DNA from: JAGXFP01 sp039714535
GTDB lineage: Bacteria > Desulfobacterota > Desulfobulbia > Desulfobulbales > JAGXFP01
NCBI GenBank assembly: GCA_039714535.1
Contig: JBDLJC010000049.1
Span: 1 to 25,725, forward strand
Length of the DNA stretch: 25,725 nt
Reading direction: 5' to 3'
Shown here: piece after piece, positions 6,625 through 15,449 of the stretch
Position numbering within the stretch: the first letter of the stretch is position 1
How the letters are laid out: each line of letters begins with the position of its first letter
Made by a program: the position numbers and the translations under genes
The notes under the pieces: model-generated
What the model saw: only the letters and a program-made list of their open reading frames with translations
What the model was told of the DNA's origin: nothing
Database searches by the model: none

Positions 6625-8304
6625 TTAATTAGTTGAATCTGTATATAGGTATCTTTTAATCTTGTGGGTCGCGGTTTTGATGAACTCCTCCTGCCGCTCG
6701 ACAATCTTATAAATTTGGGAATACGCCGGCAGTTGCTGGTTAACCGTCTTACGGATATTCATGAGAATGGTCATGAGATATTCATGCTTCTCGGACTCGG
6801 TCTGGCCGGCTGTTTCCAAATCAAGGAATTCATAATCAGGGAAGACCGAGGCAATCAACTTATCTCCCGACTCGGTGATAAGCGACTCAACCACATAGAT
6901 CGAGCTGTTGATCTTCTCTTCAATGGTTTCCGGATAAATATTTTCCCCATGGGAGAGAACGATGACGCTCTTTGAACGACCGGTGATAAAGAGGTTGTTC
7001 TTATCATCCAGATAACCCAGATCGCCGGTGGCCAGCCAACCCTCCGCGTCGATGGTCTCGGCGGTCGCTTCCGGGTTGTTATGATAGCCCTTCATCACAT
7101 TAGGCCCCTTGGCATGAATCTCGCCGACTCCCGACTCAGGAGCGGGATTGACGATCTTGATGGCCACGGCGGGCACCGGTTTGCCACTTGAGCCAACAGC
7201 AATAGTTGGATCTCCAGCCGGGCCACCGGCCAGGATCGGGGCCGTCTCAGTCAGCCCATAGCCGATAAGGTACGGGAAACCTGCCTCATGGAAAAATTTC
7301 TCCACCTCGATATTGAGTGGAGCGCCGCCTATCGCCATCAACTGCAGTTCCCCGCCAAAAAAATCCAGCAATTTACCGCCGATCTTGGCCAGAATCAGGC
7401 CCCGCAGGAAAGGGACCCGGAGAAGGGTCTGCAACACTTTGCTGTTATTGATCTTCGGCAAGACCCGCTTCTTGTAGATCTTTTCCATGATCATCGGCAC
7501 CACACAGATGACCGTGGGTTTCTCAACCGCACAGATCTTGCCCAGAACCGTCGGGGTCGGCCGCTGATCACAGTAGACGATCCGCGCTCCCTGCCGAATA
7601 GGCAGGAGAAAGCCCACTGTGAACTCGTAGGTGTGGGAGATGGGCAGGACGGAGACAAAGGTCCAGTCCGGGGTGATATTACACAGACCGCAGGCCGAAT
7701 CGACGTTTGCACGAAGATTGCCATGACTCAGCATAACCGCCTTTGAATGCCCGGAAGTACCGGAGGTGTAGATGATACTGGCCAGATCATCTTTATTGAC
7801 CGGCTCGAATTCAGGGGGGGCATCAGGTAGAGCGCCGCCCATAAATTTTGAGAATGGGATGGTCTCAACAGTCCCACCATTGCCCTCGAAATCATCGAGG
7901 GCAATGATCTTGCCAATGGCATGTTGTTCGGCCAGTTCCGAAATTTTTTCTATCTGCTTGCCGGTGATAAACAACACCTTGGCCTTGGATTCCGACAGGA
8001 TATGCAGCACATCCGATTCAGGAAAATCCGGCAAGATGGGGACAACAACCGCCCCCAGCCTGACCGCCCCCATATAGACCATACCCCATTGGGGAGAGTT
8101 CTCGGCCAGAACAACCACCCGATCCCCGTGTTTAACTCCGATCTCACGAAGACAAACCGCTGCCTTGAGAACATTACTTCTAAATTCACGATAGGTGGTC
8201 GGGGTCTGAAAGGCAAAACTGACCAGAGGACGATCAGCAAATTTTTCACAACTGGAATCGAGCAACTCGTTAAGAGTCAATGGGCTCAACGGCGATGCGA
8301 TCAT
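6625..8304 (-). CDS. AMP-binding acyl-CoA ligase / long-chain fatty acid-CoA ligase-like enzyme
   Basis: 559 aa, normal for the ANL superfamily. Visible motifs: P-loop-like A3 YTSGTSGHSK (179-188), A5 YGLTET (349-354), A7 TGDLGY (426-431), the hinge region after TGR (441-443), and a C-terminal TATHKIKR in which K548 matches the adenylation lysine of the family. Family knowledge: such enzymes turn a carboxylic acid and ATP into an acyl-adenylate and pass it to CoA or to acyl-carrier protein. Overall similarity looks closest to long-chain acyl-CoA/ACP synthetases, but the substrate cannot be read from sequence. The His in place of the usual Gly before the catalytic Lys (THK instead of TGK) is a small oddity. 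The ATG has an AGGAGA site six bases upstream. It is first in its minus-strand group. Confidence 0.9.
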   Translation of the reverse strand: MIASPLSPLTLNELLDSSCEKFADRPLVSFAFQTPTTYREFRSNVLKAAVCLREIGVKHGDRVVVLAENSPQWGMVYMGAVRLGAVVVPILPDFPESDVLHILSESKAKVLFITGKQIEKISELAEQHAIGKIIALDDFEGNGGTVETIPFSKFMGGALPDAPPEFEPVNKDDLASIIYTSGTSGHSKAVMLSHGNLRANVDSACGLCNITPDWTFVSVLPISHTYEFTVGFLLPIRQGARIVYCDQRPTPTVLGKICAVEKPTVICVVPMIMEKIYKKRVLPKINNSKVLQTLLRVPFLRGLILAKIGGKLLDFFGGELQLMAIGGAPLNIEVEKFFHEAGFPYLIGYGLTETAPILAGGPAGDPTIAVGSSGKPVPAVAIKIVNPAPESGVGEIHAKGPNVMKGYHNNPEATAETIDAEGWLATGDLGYLDDKNNLFITGRSKSVIVLSHGENIYPETIEEKINSSIYVVESLITESGDKLIASVFPDYEFLDLETAGQTESEKHEYLMTILMNIRKTVNQQLPAYSQIYKIVERQEEFIKTATHKIKRYLYTDSTN

Positions 8305-8357
8305 TTATTTTCTCCTGCCTAAAACGAAGGTCCTTTTATCATTACAACTGCTTATAT

Positions 8358-8386
8358 TGTATATGGACTCTATCGTACTAAAGCAA
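8358..8386 (-). promoter_or_regulatory. Candidate promoter of the AMP-binding ligase group
   Basis: On the minus strand, TTGCTT (8386-8381) and TATACA (8363-8358) are separated by 17 bp, upstream of the ligase start at 8304. The -10 matches four of six consensus bases, the -35 only its TTG. The predicted leader would be about 45-50 nt. Confidence 0.35.
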
Positions 8387-8590
8387 AACATACCACTTCA
8401 TGCCACGATTATTTTAGTCAGCACATGGCACGGCGAAAAATTCGGGAAGAAACAAAATCAGCCAGGCAACACCTTGACCAGCCACCGCTTTGACTTGCGC
8501 AAATCTATTTACATTAAAGTAAAATCAATTATTCTTGGGCCGAAACAACTTTATTGCTATTGCCACGGGCAGACGAACAAGGACATATCC

Positions 8591-9904
8591 ATGATAATCA
8601 AGCCACTTACCACCTCTTCCCCGGCCGGAGCCAAAAAACTGGCCGACCTGCAGGATCGTTTCCAGTCCAGTGACAACAGCTGCCGACAGATTGTCACCGA
8701 CATTATCCAGGATATCAGGCAGCGCGGCGACGAGGCCCTGGTTGAATATACCCGCAAATTCGATGCCCCCGACTTCAGCCTCGATCAGCTCAAAGTCACC
8801 GGCGCGGAAATAGAGCAGGCCTTCGATCTGGTTGACCATGACCTGAGCGCCACTCTGGATCTGGCTATTAAGCGGATTCAAACCTTTCACGAACATGAAA
8901 AAGAAAAATCCTGGACCATCACCGGCGACAACGGCATCATCACCGGCCGGTTGGTCAACCCGGTTGATTCAGCCGGCCTTTATGTTCCCGGCGGCCAAGG
9001 CGGCCAGACTCCGTTGGTCTCATCGGTCCTGATGAACGGCATCCCGGCCGGGATAGCCGGGGTAGAAAGACGGGTGATGGTTACCCCCGCCAACAGTGAA
9101 GGGTTGGTAAATCCGGCCCTGCTGGTCGCCGCCGGCAAGATCGGCATCAATGAAATTTACAAGGTAGGCAGCGCTTGGGCCATTGCGGCCCTCGCCTATG
9201 GCACAGCCTCGATCCCCAGGGTGGATGTAATCGTCGGCCCCGGCAATCAGTTCGTGGCCGAAGCCAAACAGCAAGTCTCCGGCCGGGTCCGGATCGACAT
9301 GGTCGCCGGCCCCAGCGAGGTGCTGATCATCGCCGACCAGACCGCCATCCCGGCTTATGCTGCAGCCGATATGCTGGCCCAGGCCGAGCACGACCCCCAG
9401 GCCCTGGCCGTGCTTGTCACCACCAGCCGGGAAATCGCTGACATGGTCATTAAAGAGCTGGAGAGCCAGCTGCCAAAATTGAGTCGTGAGGAGATCGCCC
9501 GGAAATCCCTGGCCGAAAAAGGAGTTATTTTGATAGCCGACTCCCTTGACGAAGCAATCGACATTGCCAATCAACTGGCCGCCGAGCATCTGGAACTGAT
9601 GATCGGTGATGCCCTTGACTGGGTGAAAAAGATAAGACACGCCGGAGCGATCTTCGTCGGCAATAATGTGCCGGAATCAACCGGCGATTATCTGGCCGGT
9701 CCCAATCACGTCCTGCCCACCATGGGCACCGCCCGTTTTTCCTCAGCCCTGGGAGTTGAGACCTTCGTCAAGAAATCAAGCCTGATCTCCTACCCCCGTG
9801 CAGCCCTACTGGCCGACAGCGAACACATCCAACGGCTGGCCAACCTTGAAGGGCTGAGCGGCCATGCCCATTCCGCCGCAATCAGAACCGATGACAGCAA
9901 ATAA
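8591..9904 (+). CDS. hisD: Histidinol dehydrogenase
   Basis: 437 aa, the family's normal length. It carries out the last two steps of histidine synthesis, oxidising L-histidinol to L-histidine with 2 NAD+. The sequence shows the HisD signature GPGNQFVAEAKQQVSG (216-231) and VAGPSEVLIIAD (238-249). Zinc ligands Q264, H267, D366 and H425 and catalytic E332-H333 sit five to six residues after the E. coli positions, so all key residues are kept. The frame is open for 78 more codons upstream, but the ATG at 8591 is preferred: AAGGA lies at 8579-8583, seven bases ahead, and MIIKPL is where HisD proteins begin. No other his gene lies in the window, so the pathway is scattered. It overlaps rsmG at the 3' end. 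Confidence 0.96.
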   Translation: MIIKPLTTSSPAGAKKLADLQDRFQSSDNSCRQIVTDIIQDIRQRGDEALVEYTRKFDAPDFSLDQLKVTGAEIEQAFDLVDHDLSATLDLAIKRIQTFHEHEKEKSWTITGDNGIITGRLVNPVDSAGLYVPGGQGGQTPLVSSVLMNGIPAGIAGVERRVMVTPANSEGLVNPALLVAAGKIGINEIYKVGSAWAIAALAYGTASIPRVDVIVGPGNQFVAEAKQQVSGRVRIDMVAGPSEVLIIADQTAIPAYAAADMLAQAEHDPQALAVLVTTSREIADMVIKELESQLPKLSREEIARKSLAEKGVILIADSLDEAIDIANQLAAEHLELMIGDALDWVKKIRHAGAIFVGNNVPESTGDYLAGPNHVLPTMGTARFSSALGVETFVKKSSLISYPRAALLADSEHIQRLANLEGLSGHAHSAAIRTDDSK

Positions 9905-10553
9905 GCTGTTTCATCGGGGCCTGAAACGCCTCGACCTTGAGCTTTCCGACCGGGCCATCGAGCAACTCTGCACCTATCTGGCCGAACTGCAGAAATGGAA
10001 CAAACGGATCAACCTGGTCGCAACCGCTCCCTTGGAAACCCTGATCGAAACCCATTTTCTCGATTCCCTTACCCTGCTACCCCTCGTCAAAGACTGCCCG
10101 CCTCCCGGCCTGATGGATGTCGGCAGCGGTGCCGGCTTTCCCGGTCTCGTGCTCAAGATTGCCTGTCCTGATCTGGAAGTAACCATGCTTGAACCGCGCC
10201 AGAAACGGACCTCCTTTATGCGCCAGGCGATCAGGATCCTGGGCTTAAAAGGGGTTTCAGTCCTGGAAACCCGCCTTGAAAAAGACAACCCTCAATTGAG
10301 CCAGTGGCAAAACGCCACCCCGATTCTGACCAGCCGCGCCTTCGCCTCGATCAATCTATTCCTAGACCTGGCCGCACCGTTCTGCGCCCCCGGCGGCAAG
10401 GTGATCTGCATGAAGGGCCGTAAAGCGGAAGCTGAAGTCGCCGAATGGCAAAAACTGTCCACTGCCAGCCCCTTCAAACTCACCGAAACCATCACAACCG
10501 CCCTGCCCTTTACCAACGTTCCGCGAAAACTGCTGGTCTTTAGTAAAGACTAA
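9891..10553 (+). CDS. rsmG: 16S rRNA (guanine527-N7)-methyltransferase
   Basis: 220 aa from this start. RsmG (GidB) uses SAM to methylate G527 of 16S rRNA in the 530 loop. The SAM-binding motif DVGSGAGFPG is at 76-85, preceded by QKWNKRINLVA (35-45) and HFLDSL (55-60); EPRQKR (101-106) and SRAF (148-151) also match the family. The ATG overlaps the last 14 bases of hisD. An ATG at 9864 would add nine residues (MPIPPQSEP); neither start has a good ribosome binding site, so the choice is uncertain. Overlap with hisD implies co-transcription and coupling. RsmG is often next to mnmG or parA/parB, so pairing with hisD is unusual. Confidence 0.94.
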   Translation: MTANKLFHRGLKRLDLELSDRAIEQLCTYLAELQKWNKRINLVATAPLETLIETHFLDSLTLLPLVKDCPPPGLMDVGSGAGFPGLVLKIACPDLEVTMLEPRQKRTSFMRQAIRILGLKGVSVLETRLEKDNPQLSQWQNATPILTSRAFASINLFLDLAAPFCAPGGKVICMKGRKAEAEVAEWQKLSTASPFKLTETITTALPFTNVPRKLLVFSKD

Positions 10554-10567
10554 TCCAAAACCGGCCT

Positions 10568-10607
10568 GAGATTTACTGATGACATTCCCAGTAAATATCT
10601 TATTTTA
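10568..10607 (+). terminator. Terminator-like hairpin after hisD-rsmG
   Basis: ATTTACTG (10571-10578) and CAGTAAAT (10589-10596) form a perfect 8-bp stem with a 10-nt loop, extended by two outer pairs after one mismatch. It is followed by TTATTTTAT and begins 15 bp after the rsmG stop. The stem is AT-rich, so it may be a weak terminator. Confidence 0.5.
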
Positions 10608-10802
10608 TGGACAAATTCAAGGTGTATGGCGGTGATCGTTCACCTAACCTCCCAACACCGTATCTAACATTCAGCTTTTACCTCCCTTGCCCTGTTAATG
10701 CATAAAGGGCTGCCCGGGAATCTGCGATATTATTCTATGCCTGAAATATAATGAATAGTCTATTAGGTTGTAAAATAAGTCGATTGCACAATTTACGTAA
10801 TA

Positions 10803-12767
10803 TCATTGCCTACAGTCGTCGTCCAGCAACCCCCTAACTGTTTTGGCTAGTTGATTTAACTTGATTGGTTTGAATGCATACTTTTTAATGCCAATTTCCA
10901 GGGCATCTGTCTCTGAGACGACGGAGCTATGCCCCGTAAAGAGTATTATGGGCAGGTCCGACGTTATTTGCAGGGCAGCTTGCGCCATTTCAAAACCACT
11001 CAGCCGCGGCATTGTCTGATCAGTGATTAGCAAGTCAAATTGATCGGGCTTAGCACGAATTTTCTCAAGGGCATCGCTACTATTCATGATCGCTGTAACC
11101 GTGTATCCAAGACCCTCCAAAAATGCTTCGAGCATATCGGCAATGGTTTTTTCGTCATCAACAACTAAAATTCTCTCATTGCCCCTTGGGAGGTTTTTTT
11201 CCTTTTCCCCATTGCCAGACAGAGCCAGGTCTTTTGTCACGGCTGGCAGATAAACCTTGAAGTTGGTGCCTTTCTCCGGTTCACTCTCTACGCTGATAAA
11301 TCCTCGGTAGTCTTTAATCGCTCGGTGAACAATAGCCAGTCCAAGTCCGGTGCCACGCCCCTCTTCCTTGGTTGTAAAATATGGATCAAAGATCCGTTCA
11401 ATCATTTCATTGTTCATGCCGTGCCCGGTATCACTCACCGACAACACAATAAACGGTCCGGGCGAGACATCCTTGCCGGAGACTTGCGCTGCCGTTATTT
11501 CTTCCCGGCTCAAGCTGATGCTCAAGGCGCCCTTTTCATTCTCAATAGAATGCAGGGCATTGGTACAAAGATTTATGACGATTTGATGAATTTTTGTCGG
11601 GTCTGCCTCGATTAAACCGCATTCGTTGTCAATATTCTCCTGAAAATCAACAGTAGAAGGTATAGATGAACGCAGCATCTTCAAGGCCTCCATAACGATT
11701 AGATGTGGCTCAAAAATCTGCAATTCGATCTCTTTTTTATGACTGAAGGCGAGAATCTGCTTAACCAGTTCCGTAGCCCTTGCTCCTGCATCGAGGACTA
11801 AGTCGACATAGTTTGTCGGGTCTCGCTCAGCCTTAATCGAAAGCTTAGCCAACTCAGAATTGCCTATAATCGCAGTCAATATGTTGTTGAAATCATGGGC
11901 AATACCACCTGCCAGGGTGCCAATAGCTTCCATCTTTTGAGATTCCTGGAGCTGCATTTCCAACTGTTTGCGATCAGTGATATCTCGAACGGTTTCAATT
12001 CCGCCAAAAATCAGCCCTTGACTGTTTTTGAGTGGGCTGGCAGAAATTTCAAAATATTTTACATTGCCATCTTTTTTCCTCATGGTCTCACGTCTATGGG
12101 CCTGCCCGTCCTCATAGCATTTTGTCAGCAGACAACCTTCACAGACAGTATCTTTACCGTGAATGCCGTTATAGCAATGTTTTCCAATGTGCCCTCCCAC
12201 TAACCGTTTGTGAATTTCATTTTGATATAGAATAGTAAATTCTCTATCCAGAACTGTAAGACCGTCACCCAAAGCAGCAACAACTGCTTCCAGTTTATTT
12301 TTTTCCTGGATAACTTTTTCTTCAAAATCCTTACTTTCACTAAGATCACGGGCAACTGAAAGAATAAATTCCCCCTTTTCAAGTGATGTATATTTAACAT
12401 GGACTTCTACCGGTAATTCCGTGCCGTCTTTACATTTATGTCTCCCAAGAAAAAAATTGTCTTTTCTTTCACATAGGATTTTTACGTGCTCATGCCAGGA
12501 AAAATCATCAGGGAGCTCTGCTTCGATGTCAACAACTCCCATCTTGAGCAGTTCTTTGCGACTATAACCAAGATTTTTACAAGCTTTATTGTTCACATAC
12601 AGAAACCTGCTTGTCTCTGGGTCTATGATGAATATTGCATCGCTAATCTCATTGACAAGTTCTTTTAATAAAGATGGGGTCAGCAGCTCATCTTGCTGAT
12701 GTTTGGTGAAATATTTACTGCCACGGAGCATAATGCCATGGATCTTTTCGATAGCTTTAGCTAACAT
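10803..12767 (-). CDS. Soluble PAS-PAS hybrid histidine kinase with C-terminal receiver
   Basis: 654 aa with no membrane segment, so probably cytosolic. Parts in order: PAS 1 (about 32-145), PAS 2 (about 155-268), phosphoacceptor domain with H291 in GGIAHDFNN, ATPase domain (N396-type NLCTNALHS, DTGHG 446-450, GTGLGL 472-477) and receiver (about 530-654) with acceptor D583 and K633. PAS 2 carries C198, C209, C212 and C217 (CYNGIHGKDTVCEGCLLTKC), recalling the Cys cluster of the kinase at 3928-6246. The two share the AHDFNNILTAI core and the same layout, but differ in N-terminus, and this one is more AT-rich. GGAGG five bases before the ATG fixes the start. It stands alone between rsmG (+) and the NfeD operon (+). 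Signal and target are unknown. Confidence 0.93.
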   Translation of the reverse strand: MLAKAIEKIHGIMLRGSKYFTKHQQDELLTPSLLKELVNEISDAIFIIDPETSRFLYVNNKACKNLGYSRKELLKMGVVDIEAELPDDFSWHEHVKILCERKDNFFLGRHKCKDGTELPVEVHVKYTSLEKGEFILSVARDLSESKDFEEKVIQEKNKLEAVVAALGDGLTVLDREFTILYQNEIHKRLVGGHIGKHCYNGIHGKDTVCEGCLLTKCYEDGQAHRRETMRKKDGNVKYFEISASPLKNSQGLIFGGIETVRDITDRKQLEMQLQESQKMEAIGTLAGGIAHDFNNILTAIIGNSELAKLSIKAERDPTNYVDLVLDAGARATELVKQILAFSHKKEIELQIFEPHLIVMEALKMLRSSIPSTVDFQENIDNECGLIEADPTKIHQIVINLCTNALHSIENEKGALSISLSREEITAAQVSGKDVSPGPFIVLSVSDTGHGMNNEMIERIFDPYFTTKEEGRGTGLGLAIVHRAIKDYRGFISVESEPEKGTNFKVYLPAVTKDLALSGNGEKEKNLPRGNERILVVDDEKTIADMLEAFLEGLGYTVTAIMNSSDALEKIRAKPDQFDLLITDQTMPRLSGFEMAQAALQITSDLPIILFTGHSSVVSETDALEIGIKKYAFKPIKLNQLAKTVRGLLDDDCRQ

Positions 12768-13106
12768 CTAATCCTCCAACTAACTAATTATACGTTTTAA
12801 TCATCGCATGATGCAGTTTATACAAATTACAACATATTTGTCTTCCACAGAAACATATGCCACCCTCCACACTGTAGATTTCTACCACCATAGACCAATC
12901 CAGATTTATGACTTCCTGCGACATCTTTAATTTCGGAAGGCACATGTTCATTGTCTGATATAAGGATATAAAGCAGATTCTTCAGCCGCAACTCTACTCG
13001 TCTCATTGCCTTGGTTAAATTTTATTCTACATCGTGCTCACATATTCGCCTGCTATTCCGCCGGATACCTATCCCACATTTTCTTTCTTCTGCTTTGAAA
13101 AAAGTT
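12768..13106. other. Divergent intergenic region between kinase and NfeD operon
   Basis: No coding frame is supported here. At the left end, a perfect minus-strand TATAAT (12792-12787) lies just upstream of the kinase start, without a good -35; CATC-ATGC-GATG nearby (about 12802-12813) is a small palindrome that could be an operator. The rest, about 12830-13080, shows nothing I can name. Confidence 0.5.
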
Positions 13107-13115
13107 TGCTATAAT
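13107..13115 (+). promoter_or_regulatory. Extended -10 promoter of the NfeD-FloA operon
   Basis: TTTGCTATAAT contains a perfect -10 (TATAAT, 13110-13115) with the TGn extension, which can work without a good -35. Predicted transcription start near 13122 gives a leader of roughly 110 nt before the ATG at 13235. The leader contains a small stem, GCCCCT (13164-13169) with AGGGGC (13178-13183), followed 9 bp later by a T-run, which could be an attenuator or just a coincidence. Confidence 0.5.
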
Positions 13116-13234
13116 TGCTAACATTGTCGGTGTAAAAAAACGAACCATAAATTACTATTAGTCGCCCCTTGGATGCGAGGGGCAAATATATTTTTTCCGG
13201 CAACTCGAAAAACCAAACAAATGGATTAGATAAC

Positions 13235-14782
13235 ATGTCCCTTTCATCCGGAGATACCCCCCAATTCGCCCCCCCGACGAACCAAGGCAAAGTCTTACTC
13301 CGTTCGCCATATGCCGTCGGGAGCTACAAGAAAGGTTTTTTATTGCTGTTGCTCTTGGCCTTCTTCGCCCTCCCTCTGTTACCGAACGTGGTTGGGGCCG
13401 AGAACGACCCGGCGACTGTCTATGTGATCCCGGTTAACGGCGATGTGGAACCGGCCATGGCCGCTTATCTTGACCGGGCAGTGCAGGAAGCAGGCACTGC
13501 CCCTGAAACCACCATCGTCCTGGAGCTCGACACCTTTGGTGGCCGGGTCGATTCAGCCCTTAAAATCGTGGAGACCATGACCGCAATCAGTGGCCCCCGG
13601 ACCATTGCCTTCGTCAAAAACAAGGCCATCTCGGCCGGCGCCTTGATTGCGCTGTCCTGCAATGTCCTGGTAATGCAGCCCAACACCACCATCGGCGATT
13701 GCGCGCCGATCAGTTTTTCCCAGGAAGGCGCGAAAATGTTGGGCGAAAAATTCCAATCGCCGTTAAGGGCCAAATTCCGGACCCTGGCCAGACGTAACGG
13801 TTATCCGGTCGCCCTGGCCGAGGCAATGGTCAGCGCCCACCTGGAAATTTATGAAGTCAAAATGGCTGACCGGACCCTGTACCTTAGCGATAATGACTTG
13901 CAGGCAATGAGCAAGGACGAGCAGAAAAAGATCATTAGCAAAAAAGTAGTGGTGGCCGAAGATGAGCTCCTGACCATGGACGATGCCGAAGCCCGTGATC
14001 TGGGGTTCTCCAGAATGACCGCCACTACCATTCCCGAGATGCTTGCCCGGCTTGACATTGAAGACTACCAACTGGTCCGACTTGAGCCGAGTTGGTCCGA
14101 AGCCCTGGGCCGCTTTCTGACCTCCATAGCCCCGATCCTGATGATGATCGGCATGGCCGCCCTTTACGCCGAGTACAAAGCGCCAGGTTTCGGCCTGCCC
14201 GGCCTGGTGGGCTTAACTTGCCTGGGCCTGGTCTTGGGTAATCAATATATTGTCGGGCTGGCCGATCACACTGAGCTTATTTTACTGCTGCTGGGCCTGG
14301 TCCTCTTGGGGGTTGAGGTGTTCGTACTTCCGGGTTTCGGGGTGGCCGGGGTGGCGGGATTTCTCTGCATCGGCCTAGGCATGATCCTGTCCTTCCAGGA
14401 TTTTGTCCTGCCCGATCCTGCCCTGCCATGGCAAAGCGACATCTTGCTCGATAACTTGACCAAGGTCCTGGGCTCGTTTATCGTGGCCTTTGCGGCCGGG
14501 CTGATGTTCTTGAGTTATTGTTTCCCGCGTCTGGCCAAACTGATCGAGGGGCCATATCTTGATAACACCCTGGCCGCCTCCCATGCCGATTCCCGTGAAG
14601 CTGCGCAAGTAGCAATTGGTGAGCAGGGCACGGCCACCACCTTTCTCCGACCGGCCGGTAAGGCCCAATTCGGGGCAAGGGCAATCGATGTGGTCACCGA
14701 AGGCGATTTTATTGAGAAAGGCGCCAGGGTGAAAATTCTGACCATTAAAGGCAATCGCGTGATTGTAAGCAAGGATTTATAA
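13235..14782 (+). CDS. Long-form NfeD: ClpP-class membrane serine protease
   Basis: 515 aa from the ATG at 13235; the frame is open back to a TTG at 13169, but that start has no ribosome site and adds no conserved sequence. Parts: signal or anchor segment (about 33-54), ClpP/SppA-type protease domain (about 60-275) with the Ser nucleophile S133 in KAISAGALIAL and the probable Lys partner K172 (K180 possible), four to five membrane helices (about 295-430) and a C-terminal OB-fold (about 460-515). Family knowledge: archaeal homologue PH1510 cleaves stomatin using a Ser/Lys dyad, and NfeD genes nearly always sit beside stomatin or flotillin genes. Here flotillin FloA is third in the operon. The catalytic pair appears intact. 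The long 30-residue stretch before the hydrophobic segment is unusual, so the start remains moderately uncertain. Confidence 0.9.
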   Translation: MSLSSGDTPQFAPPTNQGKVLLRSPYAVGSYKKGFLLLLLLAFFALPLLPNVVGAENDPATVYVIPVNGDVEPAMAAYLDRAVQEAGTAPETTIVLELDTFGGRVDSALKIVETMTAISGPRTIAFVKNKAISAGALIALSCNVLVMQPNTTIGDCAPISFSQEGAKMLGEKFQSPLRAKFRTLARRNGYPVALAEAMVSAHLEIYEVKMADRTLYLSDNDLQAMSKDEQKKIISKKVVVAEDELLTMDDAEARDLGFSRMTATTIPEMLARLDIEDYQLVRLEPSWSEALGRFLTSIAPILMMIGMAALYAEYKAPGFGLPGLVGLTCLGLVLGNQYIVGLADHTELILLLLGLVLLGVEVFVLPGFGVAGVAGFLCIGLGMILSFQDFVLPDPALPWQSDILLDNLTKVLGSFIVAFAAGLMFLSYCFPRLAKLIEGPYLDNTLAASHADSREAAQVAIGEQGTATTFLRPAGKAQFGARAIDVVTEGDFIEKGARVKILTIKGNRVIVSKDL

Positions 14783-14920
14783 GCGACCGGAGGCATCGAA
14801 TCCGCACCAACAATCGCTTGCAGATGCTAAAATAGATGGATCTTAAAATATTTCCTGTAAATCTTCTTCAATAAGTTGGATACTCGACTTGTGGAGATCT
14901 TATTCTTTTAGGGAGAACTA

Positions 14921-15394
14921 ATGAAAGAATTTTTCATGCCGGTTACTCTGCAACTGGCCGGAGTGCTAATCATCATTGCCGAAATTTTCCTACCCTCCGG
15001 TGGCCTGCTTTCGCTGGTGGCCGCCGCCCTGTTCGGCTACTCGTTGTTTATCGTCTTTCATGATATTTCGACCATGGCCGGGACCTATTTTGTCCTGGCC
15101 GATCTTTTTCTAATCCCGATCCTGGTGGTAGTCGGCCTGAAAATTCTGGCCCGCTCCCCCGCCACTCTGCAGAACACCCTGTCCAGTGCCAGTGGCGTGG
15201 TCTCCCAGTCGCCCGGGCTGGAAAATTTCCTGGACTGCGTCGGTAAGAGTGTCACCGACCTGCATCCCGGCGGCACCGCCATAATCGACGGCCAGCGGGT
15301 GGATGTGGTAAGCCGGGGCGAGTACATCGAGAAAAATAAAGATATAGTTGTGGTAGAGGTCACAGGCAACCAGATAATTGTCCGGGAAAGATAA
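14921..15394 (+). CDS. Short-form NfeD-like membrane protein with OB-fold
   Basis: 157 aa. Three membrane helices (about 7-25, 29-48, 54-77) precede a C-terminal soluble OB-fold (about 103-157) containing GKSVTDLHPGGTAIIDGQ and ending in VTGNQIIVRER, the NfeD C-terminal pattern. No protease domain is present, which is the normal short NfeD form, not a truncation. GGGAGA at 14911-14916 supports the ATG. It lies 138 bp after the long NfeD and 55 bp before the flotillin. Family knowledge: short NfeD with FloA resembles the Bacillus yuaF/floT and yqeZ/yqfA pairs. It probably stabilises or clusters FloA in the membrane. A long and a short NfeD in the same operon is well supported by the sequence. 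Confidence 0.88.
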   Translation: MKEFFMPVTLQLAGVLIIIAEIFLPSGGLLSLVAAALFGYSLFIVFHDISTMAGTYFVLADLFLIPILVVVGLKILARSPATLQNTLSSASGVVSQSPGLENFLDCVGKSVTDLHPGGTAIIDGQRVDVVSRGEYIEKNKDIVVVEVTGNQIIVRER

Positions 15395-15449
15395 AGTACA
15401 ACTAATCAGGGGGGCGGACAACCTCCCATCACATTAACAGGAGAACGAA

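Noticed and set aside
8357..8590. N-terminal extension of HisD by 78 codons
   Set aside because: HisD homologues begin at MIIKPL-type sequence and the ATG at 8591 has its own AAGGA site; the extension lacks any family match.
13169..13234. Upstream TTG start for the long NfeD
   Set aside because: No ribosome site before it, the extra 22 residues carry no signal or family sequence, and it lies within the leader stem.
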